14,393 nt of DNA from Candidatus Magasanikbacteria bacterium RIFCSPHIGHO2_02_FULL_50_9b (GCA_001782975.1 MFQD01000008.1:1-14393), one strand, 5' to 3'; counted from the first letter of the stretch, positions 1-7,675 are shown. The notes: generated by a model not told the origin, from the letters alone. Program-made: numbers and translations.

Positions 1-1
1 C

Positions 2-817
2 GCAGAGGGAGTGCGCACCTCGGGGAGCAGGTTCTATTATCTTACGGGAAAATTAGCACAACTGCAGCGCGCCGTGTTTGATATTGCGCTTGAATTTATC
101 ACACGCGATGGCTTTGAACTGATCGTTCCACCGATTTTAGTGCGTGAGCGTGCTATGTTTGGAACCGGCCATTTTCCGGCTGATCGGTCTGAAATTTATG
201 AAGTAAATCCGGGTGATGATAATCTGTTTTTGGTGGGTACTGCTGAAGTGCCACTTGTCTCACTCCACGATGGCGAAACACTGTCTGTAAACGAGCTACC
301 AAAAAAATATGTAGCACAAACATGCTGTTTTCGAAGGGAAGCGGGAAGTTACGGTAAGGATCAGGCCGGAATTTTGCGCGTTCATCAGTTTCAAAAAATT
401 GAAATGGTCGCGTTAACGACACCGAACGAGTCGCGCGCGATGCACGAGCGCATCCGCGCGCTTGAAGAAAAAATCGTGTCAGCTTTTGGCCTGCACTTTC
501 GCGTCGTTGATATTTGTACGGGCGACCTCGGCTATCCAGCGGCTCGCAAGTGGGATATCGAAGCTTGGTTTCCGTCGCAGCAGCGATTCCGTGAATTGAC
601 CTCCACGAGCAACACAACTGATTTTCAAACACGCAGACTTAATATTGGTCATACAACTGTTGAAGGCCAGCGCGCACTGGTACATTCGGTTAATGGAACC
701 GGCGTGACAGATCGATTGTGGCTGGCCATTCTCGAACAAAATCAACGAGCGGATGGCGCAGTGGTATTGCCACCTCTCTTGTCTCAAGTGCTGGGATGGG
801 ATACGTTGGAATCATGA
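2..817 (+). CDS. serS: seryl-tRNA synthetase, 3' part (cut by window edge)
   Basis: Class II aminoacyl-tRNA synthetase that charges tRNA-Ser with serine in the cytoplasm. The reading frame is open to the left edge (A-E-G before the GTG at 11), so that GTG is not the true start; the tRNA-binding coiled-coil arm and roughly the first third of a normal protein of about 420 residues lie outside. What is visible is the catalytic core: GSRFYYLTGK, TAEVPLVSLH, motif 2 around FRREAGSYGKDQAG with RVHQFQKIE, the GDLGYPAARKWDIEAWFP stretch, ELTSTSNTTDFQTRR, and motif 3 with NGTGVTDRLWLAILEQNQ. The family usually has a cysteine pair-like SCSNCTDFQ here, replaced by STSNTTDFQ, which is not expected to matter. 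It ends in TGA overlapping the ATG of the FtsQ-like gene, so the two are co-transcribed and probably translationally coupled. Confidence 0.96.
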   Translation, partial: AEGVRTSGSRFYYLTGKLAQLQRAVFDIALEFITRDGFELIVPPILVRERAMFGTGHFPADRSEIYEVNPGDDNLFLVGTAEVPLVSLHDGETLSVNELPKKYVAQTCCFRREAGSYGKDQAGILRVHQFQKIEMVALTTPNESRAMHERIRALEEKIVSAFGLHFRVVDICTGDLGYPAARKWDIEAWFPSQQRFRELTSTSNTTDFQTRRLNIGHTTVEGQRALVHSVNGTGVTDRLWLAILEQNQRADGAVVLPPLLSQVLGWDTLES

Positions 818-1599
818 ACGAATCGAGGCGGCACAATAATATTTTTTTCAATAAAACGCTCATAGAGGTCGCCATCCTCTGTGCGCTCATTGGTGCAATC
901 GCTGCACTGTTATTCCAGCATTCATTTTTTGAGCTCCGTGATGTCAGAATAGAGGGGCTCGATGCATATGCAGCCGCTCGTGTTAAAAAAGCACTGGCAG
1001 AACAGCGCGGGGGTAATCGATTTGGATTAAGTGAGAATAATTATTCAGTATTTAGTGTTTCGAAACTACAAGACGAAATCAGCGCGGTGGTAATCCTCGA
1101 CGCACTTGAGGTAACAAAAAAATTTCCGCATTCAATTATCATTCGCGCGCAAGAACGTGCCGCAGTTCTGCAACACAAAACAAGCAGCGGCATCGCGGAT
1201 CTTGATCGCGAAGGCCGCGTCATTCGCTGGTACGAAACAGCCGAATTAAATGAACGGTTCGGACAGCTTCCGCTACTCGTTGCAGAAAATAATGAAACAG
1301 AAATGATGCGCCCTGCGTTGGGAGCACCGCGCGTGCCGCCGAATGTCGTTGACGCAGCGATACAACTGGTGGCCACCGCGCCGCGCTTGACTTCAAGTAT
1401 GCTCAGCAGCATATCATACGCAGGGGAGAGCGATGCGGCGGTGATGCGCGCATTTTTTACGTCTGGACTCGAAGTGGTGATCAGAACACACGCGGACGTT
1501 ACGATACAGCTGAGGAAGGCAGAATTATCAGGGAAAAAATACCCAAAGGCAAAAAAAATTGATGCGCGATTTGCGGATAAAGTGTTCGTATCATTCTGA
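814..1599 (+). CDS. FtsQ/DivIB-like division protein (POTRA domain)
   Basis: Predicted 261-residue bitopic membrane protein of the divisome, which in other bacteria links FtsB/FtsL to the septal peptidoglycan synthase. Seen: a short basic cytoplasmic tail (residues 1-14), one transmembrane helix (about 15-34, IEVAILCALIGAIAALLF), then a FtsQ-type POTRA domain starting FFELRDVRIEGLDAY, with the typical 'V.KKFPHSIIIRAQER' strand-helix pattern near residue 105-120, an 'ADLDREGRVI' segment, and a final IDARFADKVFV strand like the FtsQ C-terminal 'iDlRf.d.v'. The frame is open further upstream (to 718), but the ATG at 814 gives the ATGA overlap with serS and places the helix at the N-terminus, so I chose it. 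Divergent family; the assignment rests on architecture and these motifs, not on close sequence identity. Confidence 0.8.
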   Translation: MNESRRHNNIFFNKTLIEVAILCALIGAIAALLFQHSFFELRDVRIEGLDAYAAARVKKALAEQRGGNRFGLSENNYSVFSVSKLQDEISAVVILDALEVTKKFPHSIIIRAQERAAVLQHKTSSGIADLDREGRVIRWYETAELNERFGQLPLLVAENNETEMMRPALGAPRVPPNVVDAAIQLVATAPRLTSSMLSSISYAGESDAAVMRAFFTSGLEVVIRTHADVTIQLRKAELSGKKYPKAKKIDARFADKVFVSF

Positions 1600-1614
1600 G
1601 GGGACAGGTGTATC

Positions 1615-1646
1615 TGGCGTCGCACAATATATCTTCTGCGACGCCA
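1615..1646. repeat. perfect 10-bp inverted repeat after the ftsQ-like gene
   Basis: TGGCGTCGCA (1615-1624) and TGCGACGCCA (1637-1646) are exact reverse complements around a 12-nt loop. It sits 16 nt after the ftsQ-like stop, so it may end the serS-ftsQ transcript, but no T-run follows directly; the nearest T-rich stretch is at 1675-1681. A shorter pairing, GCCAT (1643-1647) with ATGGC (1658-1662), reuses part of the right arm, so the two folds exclude each other. Role not decided: terminator stem, RNA stabiliser, or operator for the gene at 1717. Confidence 0.6.
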
Positions 1647-1697
1647 TGCCAGAAAGTATGGCTTTGTTAAGCGATTCTTTTGTACACAGCAATTCTA

Positions 1698-1706
1698 TGA
1701 TACAAT
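1698..1706 (+). promoter_or_regulatory. extended -10 promoter for the secreted protein at 1717
   Basis: TGATACAAT is a TGn extended -10 with TACAAT at 1701-1706. No good -35 is seen 16-18 bp upstream. Transcription would begin near 1713, leaving about 4 nt before the ATG at 1717, so the message would be almost leaderless. The in-frame ATG at 1705 lies inside the -10 box and could not be on this transcript. Confidence 0.5.
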
Positions 1707-1716
1707 GGACGCACCT

Positions 1717-3009
1717 ATGCCTATTAAATTTTTTTCCTTCATAACTGCGTCATCAATCCTCTTCGTTCATCTGTTGCATGCCGCTCCTGCTCATGCGGCT
1801 GATGAAATTACCCTCGTTAAGGCAAAAGGCTCACCAGCAGTCTACTGGGTAACCGGCGTGCAACGACGGCCATTCCCTCTCTTCGCGATCTACAAAAGCT
1901 GGTTTGGTGAATCGTTTGGCAGCGTTAAGGAAATCACGCTTGCGGAGCTCAGTTCCTACACACTTTCAAAAAATGTTTTGTTCAAAAAAGAATCGCTGAT
2001 TAAAATTCAAACTGATCCGAAAGTCTACCGCGTAGCGGACGAATCTGGCAAGCTCGAATGGATTCAAACTGAAGAGGAATTTAAAAAACGCGGGTTGTCT
2101 TTTAAAAACATTGTCGACGTTCCGGATGCCTTCTTCCCTGACTACACTATTGCCCCACTATCAGATTTTGCGACGCCACAGAATGCGTTACCGCCAGAAC
2201 CGATGGCTACGAGTACCCCAATAATTGTTGTGGAGGAAAAGCCGCTGCCAATTCCGTTCGCGATCAGTGGTGTTTCAACAGCGCACAGTAAAAATGAAAC
2301 TGGTGCGCAGGTCACGTTTGTGTTTTCAACGAATGAGGCTGCGACCGCCACAATTGAATACACGATTGGCGATAATGCATCGTCGACAGTTGCCGTTCAA
2401 ACCGCCGCTACCGCATTTTCAAAAATGGCACCGGTGCAATATGGCAGCGCATATAAATATCTCATCACAACGACGAATGCGACAGGAAAGGTTTCTCAGT
2501 CGTATGGAACATTCACGAGCTATTCTGACATTCATGTTTCCGGTCTCAGCAACGTAATCGCTGCAAATAAGCCACTTGCGCAGCCGATTAATTTGGTCGG
2601 CGGGTTCACTGCAGTAAACAACACCAAGGAGCCGCGCACCGTCACACAATTCACGTTGCGCTTTGATAGCGCACCAACGGCAACGACCAATGTTGCAAAA
2701 ACAATTCAGGTGGTTCGATTGAATGGTGACAATTCTGTTGGCGAAGTCGTCGTTGAAAAAACTGTGGGATCAGGCACGTCGATTCTCAACATGACCAACC
2801 TTCAGAAATTTCCGGCAAGCGATGAAATTGCAGCAGGTCAAACAAAACGGTACGGCATTGTAATTAAAAATCTTGAAAACATTAATCTTGACAACACGCT
2901 CCCCACCGACGTGTTTCAACCGTACATCGCGGCGATTGATTTTCTGGGCGACACGATGGTGTCATATTCAAATTCGAAGCTCGGCACACTCACCTACCGA
3001 AAACCGTAA
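1717..3009 (+). CDS. secreted protein with CPR-type repeat domain and beta-sandwich C-terminus
   Basis: Protein of 430 residues, function unknown. Seen: a signal peptide (MPIKFF, a hydrophobic core, then APAHA before ADE, signal peptidase I style). Next come two units of a beta-rich repeat, from ITLVKAKGSPAVYWVTG to VPDAFFPDYT, with the pattern 'hydrophobic-K-x-x-x-x-x-x-VYxV...' and an RRPFP turn. A proline/threonine-rich linker follows (PPEPMATSTPIIVVEEKPLPIP), then a fibronectin III-like segment with ATIEYTIG and YLITTTNATG, and a C-terminal beta domain with no cell-wall sorting signal or transmembrane helix. The same repeat recurs in the lysozyme-like protein at 7720. An alternative start at 1705 would add four residues. 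Such repeats are frequent in CPR exported proteins; the inferred place is the cell surface or medium. Confidence 0.75.
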   Translation: MPIKFFSFITASSILFVHLLHAAPAHAADEITLVKAKGSPAVYWVTGVQRRPFPLFAIYKSWFGESFGSVKEITLAELSSYTLSKNVLFKKESLIKIQTDPKVYRVADESGKLEWIQTEEEFKKRGLSFKNIVDVPDAFFPDYTIAPLSDFATPQNALPPEPMATSTPIIVVEEKPLPIPFAISGVSTAHSKNETGAQVTFVFSTNEAATATIEYTIGDNASSTVAVQTAATAFSKMAPVQYGSAYKYLITTTNATGKVSQSYGTFTSYSDIHVSGLSNVIAANKPLAQPINLVGGFTAVNNTKEPRTVTQFTLRFDSAPTATTNVAKTIQVVRLNGDNSVGEVVVEKTVGSGTSILNMTNLQKFPASDEIAAGQTKRYGIVIKNLENINLDNTLPTDVFQPYIAAIDFLGDTMVSYSNSKLGTLTYRKP

Positions 3010-3032
3010 AAAACTCAATTAATAATTACGGT
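3003..3032. terminator. weak dyad over two convergent stop codons
   Basis: ACCGTAA (3003-3009) and TTACGGT (3026-3032) are exact reverse complements with a 16-nt A/T-rich loop. Each arm contains the stop codon of one of the converging genes. Only 16 nt separate the genes, so any termination signal for both must be here. The stem is short and the A and T stretches are poor, so bidirectional termination is only a possibility. Confidence 0.3.
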
Positions 3033-4222
3033 AAATACTCAAGCGGATTGACCGGAATTCCTTCGGCACGAACTTCGAAGTGTAGGTGTGGACCAGTCAC
3101 AAACGGGCCAGCACCTGCGGTGCCGGGCATGCCGCCGCTATATCCAATGATGTCCCCTGTCGTCACCGCCTCATCTTCGCGCACCGAGATACGCGACAGA
3201 TGGCCGTAGAGCGTTGATACTTTATTGTTGTGCACGAGGATGACATAGCTATAGCCCATTCCGGCGTTTTTCGCACGACCAACAATTCCATTTCCCGCGG
3301 CGCGAATTGGCGTGCCTTGCGCCGCACGAATATCAACACCCGGATGCTCAAAGACATGTCGAAATGGATAATCAGGATCGTGATACGCTGCGGTAACCAC
3401 GCGCGATGGCGTTGGCCAGTGTAGATCAGCGGGACCGGTGGGGAGCGCCTTACCGCTATTTTTCAAACGAGCACGAACCTGTCGCTCAAATGATGCAATC
3501 TCCCCTTCTGTGGCGGAATATTGCCGCTTTAAGTCCGTAACTAACTTTTGAAATTTCTCTTCACTTTGTTTTGTCTGCAACAATAATTGTGCTTTTGACT
3601 GACTTTGTGATTGCAACTGATCTTGTTTCACCTGAATATTTTTTTTATTGTCCTCGAGCGTGTCCTTCACCGCAGCAAGCCTCATTTTTTCCTTATCAAG
3701 ATCTTGTTTTGCAACCATAACCGTGATAAGCGAACGCGTTAACTCGGTATCAACCGCGCTCAGCGCATCCTGCGCAGAAAAAAAATCTGAGAGTGTTTTT
3801 CCACTGGCAAACATTGAAACCAGCGACTGTCGCTCTGCAAAATCGAGCGTGCGAACGAGCTCGCCGATTTGCGTTTGCTGTTGGTCGATCTCCCCCTCTT
3901 TTTTTGAAATCTTCAATTGCGTCTCTGTTAACACCAGCTCAGTTTGCGCGAGCTGCTCGCGCGTTGATTGTAATTCTGTCTGCGCCTTTTTCAGTCGGCC
4001 ATTAATAATTCCCAGCTGATTATGCAACGAAACTTTTTCAAGCTGCTTTGACTGCAGAATCTTCTTCATTGAATCAATCTGCTTTTGCAAATCCTGAATC
4101 CGAACACGGCGTTCGTCGATTCGTTTTTGCAAATCAGAAACATCTTCGACCGCGCGCACAAACGGCGCGATCGAAAACAAAAGTATAGACAAAAAAATGG
4201 CTGTAATCACTCGAAAGCGCAT
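3026..4222 (-). CDS. exported coiled-coil M23 (LytM) peptidase, EnvC-like
   Basis: Predicted 398-residue murein hydrolase or hydrolase activator acting outside the membrane. Seen: a signal peptide or signal anchor (MRFRVITAIFLSILLFSIAPFVRAVED), a long coiled coil (about residues 28-255, heptads rich in K, E, Q and L), then a LytM domain to the C-terminus. The zinc-binding set looks intact: H293 and D297 in HPGVD, and H379 and H381 in GPHLHFEV, with a YGHLS motif between. Intact ligands suggest a real endopeptidase cutting peptidoglycan cross-links, whereas EnvC itself has a degenerate site. The stretch before HLHFE (about residues 361-378) is longer than the usual 'G.tG.stGpH' loop. The gene follows the TagA-like gene by 8 nt but also has its own -10 box there. 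Confidence 0.9.
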   Translation of the reverse strand: MRFRVITAIFLSILLFSIAPFVRAVEDVSDLQKRIDERRVRIQDLQKQIDSMKKILQSKQLEKVSLHNQLGIINGRLKKAQTELQSTREQLAQTELVLTETQLKISKKEGEIDQQQTQIGELVRTLDFAERQSLVSMFASGKTLSDFFSAQDALSAVDTELTRSLITVMVAKQDLDKEKMRLAAVKDTLEDNKKNIQVKQDQLQSQSQSKAQLLLQTKQSEEKFQKLVTDLKRQYSATEGEIASFERQVRARLKNSGKALPTGPADLHWPTPSRVVTAAYHDPDYPFRHVFEHPGVDIRAAQGTPIRAAGNGIVGRAKNAGMGYSYVILVHNNKVSTLYGHLSRISVREDEAVTTGDIIGYSGGMPGTAGAGPFVTGPHLHFEVRAEGIPVNPLEYLP

Positions 4223-4229
4223 GACGACT

Positions 4230-4238
4230 ATTATACCA
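4230..4238 (-). promoter_or_regulatory. consensus extended -10 in front of the M23 gene
   Basis: Read on the minus strand, TGGTATAAT runs from 4238 to 4230 and contains a perfect TATAAT. It ends 7 nt before the ATG at 4222, so initiation would fall at about 4223 and give an essentially leaderless message. The box covers the TAA stop of the upstream TagA-like gene. No convincing -35 is present at 16-18 bp. Confidence 0.55.
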
Positions 4239-4977
4239 AATAACCGCGCAGAACACGAAACGGAAATACGACTGTTGCGGTGATGATACGGCGTAAGCGT
4301 CGCGGTTCAGTCAATAGTCGCCACAACCATTCAATCCCAATTGCTCGCATGAATCGAGGCGCTCGACGAGAAGCCCCTCCCCACACGTCGAGCGTTCCAC
4401 CCACGCCAATAATAATTGTCGAAAAATTTAAAACCTTTTTGAGCTCACTCCCCCACCACTCCTGTTTCCCATGACCGAGCGCAAGCAAAATAAGGTCGGG
4501 TTGCGCCGCCGCAATTTCGTGGAACCACGGCTCAAACTGCGAATTTTCTAAAATAATATTCGGCGGCCCTTGCGTGGCATACACGACAATTGAGCCTCGC
4601 GCCTCGATAGATTTTTTTGCACGTTCGCGAACCACATCGGAAAGACCCCCAACCAACGCAACTCGGGTTGGCGTCGTCGAAGTGCTCGCAGTGAGCAGCG
4701 ATGCCAAATCAATCCCCGGAATACGCGTCGCGGCGCGTCCCGCCGTGCGACACGCTAGTACGACAGCAATCGAATCAGCAACAAAAAAATCCGCGGATAA
4801 AATAGCGGCCGCTGCCGCATCAGTATCAGAAGCGAACACGGCCATTTCTGCGTTGAGCGTAACGACCTGTATCGGTGCTTTCTGTTTAGCTGCGCGCGCG
4901 CAAATAGCTGCAGCTGCTGCCGTCGCTGACGCGTGCCAAAACGGAACGGTTAAAATTGTAGTTATTGCAGTGCTCAT
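4231..4977 (-). CDS. WecG/TagA/CpsF family glycosyltransferase (GT26)
   Basis: Membrane-associated sugar transferase of the family that adds N-acetylmannosamine or a related sugar to an undecaprenyl-linked acceptor in wall teichoic acid, enterobacterial common antigen or exopolysaccharide synthesis. The 248 residues match the usual length. Seen: VVTLNAEM with T40, and FVADSIAVV with D68; these match in spacing the catalytic Thr/Asp pair known from TagA. Also present are RIPGIDL, ALVGG, PDLILLALGHGKQEWW, and the family signature GVGGTLDVWGG...RRAPRFMRAIGIEWLWRLLTEPRRLRR. The normal D-G after the catalytic aspartate is D-S here. The C-terminal basic, aromatic tail (RRIITATVVFPFRVLRGYLV) is the membrane-attachment region in this family. 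Donor and acceptor sugars cannot be told from sequence. It is the first gene of a two-gene unit with the M23 peptidase. Confidence 0.92.
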   Translation of the reverse strand: MSTAITTILTVPFWHASATAAAAAICARAAKQKAPIQVVTLNAEMAVFASDTDAAAAAILSADFFVADSIAVVLACRTAGRAATRIPGIDLASLLTASTSTTPTRVALVGGLSDVVRERAKKSIEARGSIVVYATQGPPNIILENSQFEPWFHEIAAAQPDLILLALGHGKQEWWGSELKKVLNFSTIIIGVGGTLDVWGGASRRAPRFMRAIGIEWLWRLLTEPRRLRRIITATVVFPFRVLRGYLV

Positions 4978-5005
4978 TGATTTTTTATGTTTTGCTCATT
5001 ATACT
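4977..5005 (+). promoter_or_regulatory. clpB: promoter for clpB
   Basis: TTGATT (4977-4982), a 17-bp spacer, TATACT (5000-5005). Predicted start near 5012, giving a leader of about 33 nt. The -35 overlaps the start codon of the divergent TagA-like gene. No CIRCE element (TTAGCACTC-N9-GAGTGCTAA) is present, so HrcA control is not indicated. Confidence 0.5.
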
Positions 5006-5025
5006 AAAAAACGCCGGCAAATCAA
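4998..5025 (-). promoter_or_regulatory. promoter for the TagA-like gene
   Basis: On the minus strand: TTGATT (5025-5020), a 16-bp spacer, TATAAT (5003-4998). Predicted start near 4991, leaving about 14 nt before the ATG at 4977, with no clear Shine-Dalgarno. Its -10 shares bases with that of the clpB promoter on the other strand. Confidence 0.55.
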
Positions 5026-5044
5026 GGCTTGCATTACACACGGT

Positions 5045-7675
5045 ATGAATCCCCAGCAATTTACACACAAATCTCAGGAAGCGCTGCAGAGTGCGCAAGG
5101 GATTGCGTTTGAAAATGGTCAGCAACATATCCATCGTGAACACCTGTTGTTCGCACTCATCACCCAAGACGGTGGTGTTGTTCCGGCAATTTTAAAAAAG
5201 ATGCAAATCCCCGAATTGCCACTACGAGCAGCCGTTCAAAATGTCATTGAGCAGCTGCCAAAAGAACAAGGGTATGAACGTGCGTCCGTCGGCCAAATTT
5301 TTTTTGCACCAGACACCGCGTCATTGCTGCAGGCATCTGAACAAGAGGCTGAGCGTCTGCACGACGATTTTATTTCAACCGAACATTTATTTATGGCATT
5401 TCTCGCGTCGCATACTTCGACGCAAAAGTTGCTGCAGGAACATGGTATTACCTACGAAGCAGTACTCATTGTTTTGGTTTCAATTCGTGGGTCGCAAAAA
5501 GTTGATACCGCTGAACCAGAAACAAAATATCAGGCGCTCGAAAAATACGGTACCAATTTCACGGAACTGGCACGAAAGGAAAAGCTCGATCCGGTCATTG
5601 GACGTGATGAGGAGATTCGTCGGGTGATGCAAACGCTCTCGCGACGAACAAAAAATAATCCAGTGCTCATTGGAGAACCGGGCGTTGGTAAAACAGCGAT
5701 CGTTGAAGGTCTCGCGCAGCGGATCGTCAGCGGCGATGTTCCTGAAAATCTGCGTGACCGTGAAGTCATTGCGCTGAATATGGGCGCGTTGGTTGCCGGC
5801 ACGAAATTCAGAGGTGAATTTGAGGATCGCTTAAAAGCGGTCATGCAGGAAGTGCGCGAGTCTGGTGGAAAAATTATTCTATTTCTCGACGAATTGCACA
5901 CGATTGTCGGCGCAGGAGGTTCCGAGGGCGCGATCGATGCAGCAAACATGTTAAAACCAGCGCTCGCGCGAGGCGAACTGCATGCGGTCGGTGCAACGAC
6001 ACTCAAAGAATATCAGAAACACATTGAGAAAGACGCCGCATTTGAACGTCGTTTCCAACCAATTGTGGTCACTGAACCAACGGTATTAGATACAATCGCG
6101 ATTCTGCGCGGGATCAAAGAAAAATATGAGGTGCACCACGGGGTTCGTATCACGGACGCGGCGATTGTTGCCGCCGCAGAGCTGTCGCACCGCTATATCA
6201 CTGACCGTTTTTTGCCGGACAAGGCCGTAGATCTGATTGATGAGGCAACAGCGGCGCTTCGTATGGAAATTGATTCAATGCCAACAGATTTGGATCGGCT
6301 CAAACGCGAAACCATACGCCTTGAAATCGAAAAACGGGCACTCCTCAAAGAAACTGATGATGAATCGCAGGAGCGACTTGCAGAACTGGGAAAGGAGCTG
6401 GCAGATGTGCATGAAAAATCACGAGAGCTTGAAGTACGATGGCAATCTGAAAAAAATATCATCACGAATATTCGCGAACATAAACGTAAAGTTGAAGAGC
6501 TGAAGCAGTCGGCTGATATTGCAGAGCGGCGCGGCGATTTGCAGCGCGTTGCTGAAATTCGCTACGGACAAATACCGGCTGTTGAACAGGCGCTTGCGCG
6601 CGAAGAGGAACATTTGTCGCACATGCAGCGATCAGGACGACGCATTCTGAAAGAGGAGGTCACTGACGAGGATATTGCCGCTGTGGTGGCGCGTTGGACC
6701 GGTATTCCCGTAACGAAAATGCTCGAAAATGAGGCCAAGAAACTGATCAGCATGGAGGCCGAGCTTGCACACATGGTTGTTGGCCAGTCTGAGGCGCTGC
6801 AAGTTGTTTCAAATGCGATTCGACGTTCGCGTGCAGGAATCAGTGAACCGTCGCGACCAATTGGCTCGTTCATTTTCATGGGACCAACCGGCGTTGGTAA
6901 AACAGAGCTCGCGCGTGCACTCGCCACATTTCTATTTAATGATGCGAATGCGTTGATTCGAATTGATATGAGCGAATACATGGAATCACATTCGACTTCA
7001 AAAATCATTGGCTCCCCTCCCGGCTATGTTGGATTCGAAGAAGGTGGGCAGATAACGGAAAAAATAAGACGTAAACCGTATGCGGTATTGTTATTCGATG
7101 AAGTTGAAAAAGCGCATCCTGATGTGTTCAACATCATGCTCCAAATTCTCGACGATGGACGACTCACTGATGCAAAAGGACGCGTGGTGAGTTTCAAAAA
7201 CACCATCGTGATCATGACGTCAAACATCGGCTCAGATATTATTTTGGATGCAGGCACAAAAAAGACGCTTGGCTTTAGTTCGTCAAATGACACAGGCGAT
7301 TCGATTGATACGCGGGTGACTGAACAATTAAAAAACTACTTTAAGCCAGAATTTTTAAATCGCGTCGACGAAGTGGTGGTGTTTCATTCACTGAAGGAAC
7401 AGGATCTGCGACAAATCGTCGACATTCAGCTGTCACACGTTCAGGAGCGCTTACGCGAAAAAGATATTAGCATCACCGTAACAGACACCGCAAAGAAATG
7501 GCTTGCGAAACGCGGGTTTGATCCTCAATTTGGCGCACGACCGCTCAAACGGGTGATTCAAAAAGAACTCCTTGATCCACTGTCACTGGCACTGATTAAG
7601 GGTACTACCGCAGCTGGCGCTCACGTTGTTATTGATGCGACACCAAAAAAGCTTTTATTTAAGCTACAAAACTAG
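5045..7675 (+). CDS. clpB: ClpB disaggregase with a ClpC-like LGF loop
   Basis: Cytoplasmic AAA+ hexamer that threads aggregated proteins, normally with DnaK. 876 residues, close to the usual 860. Domains in order: Clp N-domain (1-145), NBD1 with Walker A GEPGVGKT (210-217) and Walker B D282-E283, a full-length coiled-coil M domain (about 400-530, with ERRGDLQRVAEIRYGQIP as in ClpB), WTGIPVTKM, NBD2 with Walker A GPTGVGKT (613-620) and Walker B D685-E686, and a C-terminal GARPLKRVIQKEL sensor 2. The odd part is L742-G743-F744, in a loop about nine residues longer than in E. coli ClpB and as long as the ClpP-docking loop of ClpC. The frame is open back to 4574, but that part lies over the TagA-like gene; the ATG at 5045 begins MNPQQFTHKSQEAL like other ClpB proteins. 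No strong ribosome site. Confidence 0.93.
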   Translation: MNPQQFTHKSQEALQSAQGIAFENGQQHIHREHLLFALITQDGGVVPAILKKMQIPELPLRAAVQNVIEQLPKEQGYERASVGQIFFAPDTASLLQASEQEAERLHDDFISTEHLFMAFLASHTSTQKLLQEHGITYEAVLIVLVSIRGSQKVDTAEPETKYQALEKYGTNFTELARKEKLDPVIGRDEEIRRVMQTLSRRTKNNPVLIGEPGVGKTAIVEGLAQRIVSGDVPENLRDREVIALNMGALVAGTKFRGEFEDRLKAVMQEVRESGGKIILFLDELHTIVGAGGSEGAIDAANMLKPALARGELHAVGATTLKEYQKHIEKDAAFERRFQPIVVTEPTVLDTIAILRGIKEKYEVHHGVRITDAAIVAAAELSHRYITDRFLPDKAVDLIDEATAALRMEIDSMPTDLDRLKRETIRLEIEKRALLKETDDESQERLAELGKELADVHEKSRELEVRWQSEKNIITNIREHKRKVEELKQSADIAERRGDLQRVAEIRYGQIPAVEQALAREEEHLSHMQRSGRRILKEEVTDEDIAAVVARWTGIPVTKMLENEAKKLISMEAELAHMVVGQSEALQVVSNAIRRSRAGISEPSRPIGSFIFMGPTGVGKTELARALATFLFNDANALIRIDMSEYMESHSTSKIIGSPPGYVGFEEGGQITEKIRRKPYAVLLFDEVEKAHPDVFNIMLQILDDGRLTDAKGRVVSFKNTIVIMTSNIGSDIILDAGTKKTLGFSSSNDTGDSIDTRVTEQLKNYFKPEFLNRVDEVVVFHSLKEQDLRQIVDIQLSHVQERLREKDISITVTDTAKKWLAKRGFDPQFGARPLKRVIQKELLDPLSLALIKGTTAAGAHVVIDATPKKLLFKLQN

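Noticed and set aside
153..632. 159-codon open frame on the minus strand over serS
   Set aside because: It lies opposite the conserved SerRS catalytic core and has no recognisable features.
1041..1625. 194-codon open frame on the minus strand over the ftsQ-like gene
   Set aside because: Its product has no domain pattern, while the plus strand carries a signal-anchor and POTRA architecture coupled to serS.
4574..5044. In-frame extension of clpB upstream to 4574, giving a 1033-residue protein
   Set aside because: The extra part is the complement of the well-supported TagA-like gene, and the ATG at 5045 matches the usual ClpB N-terminus.
5006..5044. Heat-shock operator (CIRCE) in the clpB leader
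   Set aside because: No copy of the conserved inverted repeat or a close variant is present; only small GC palindromes such as GCCGGC.
5530..6006. 158-codon open frame on the minus strand inside clpB
   Set aside because: It is antisense to the conserved NBD1 sequence, shows no family motif and is a Ser/Arg-rich shadow product.
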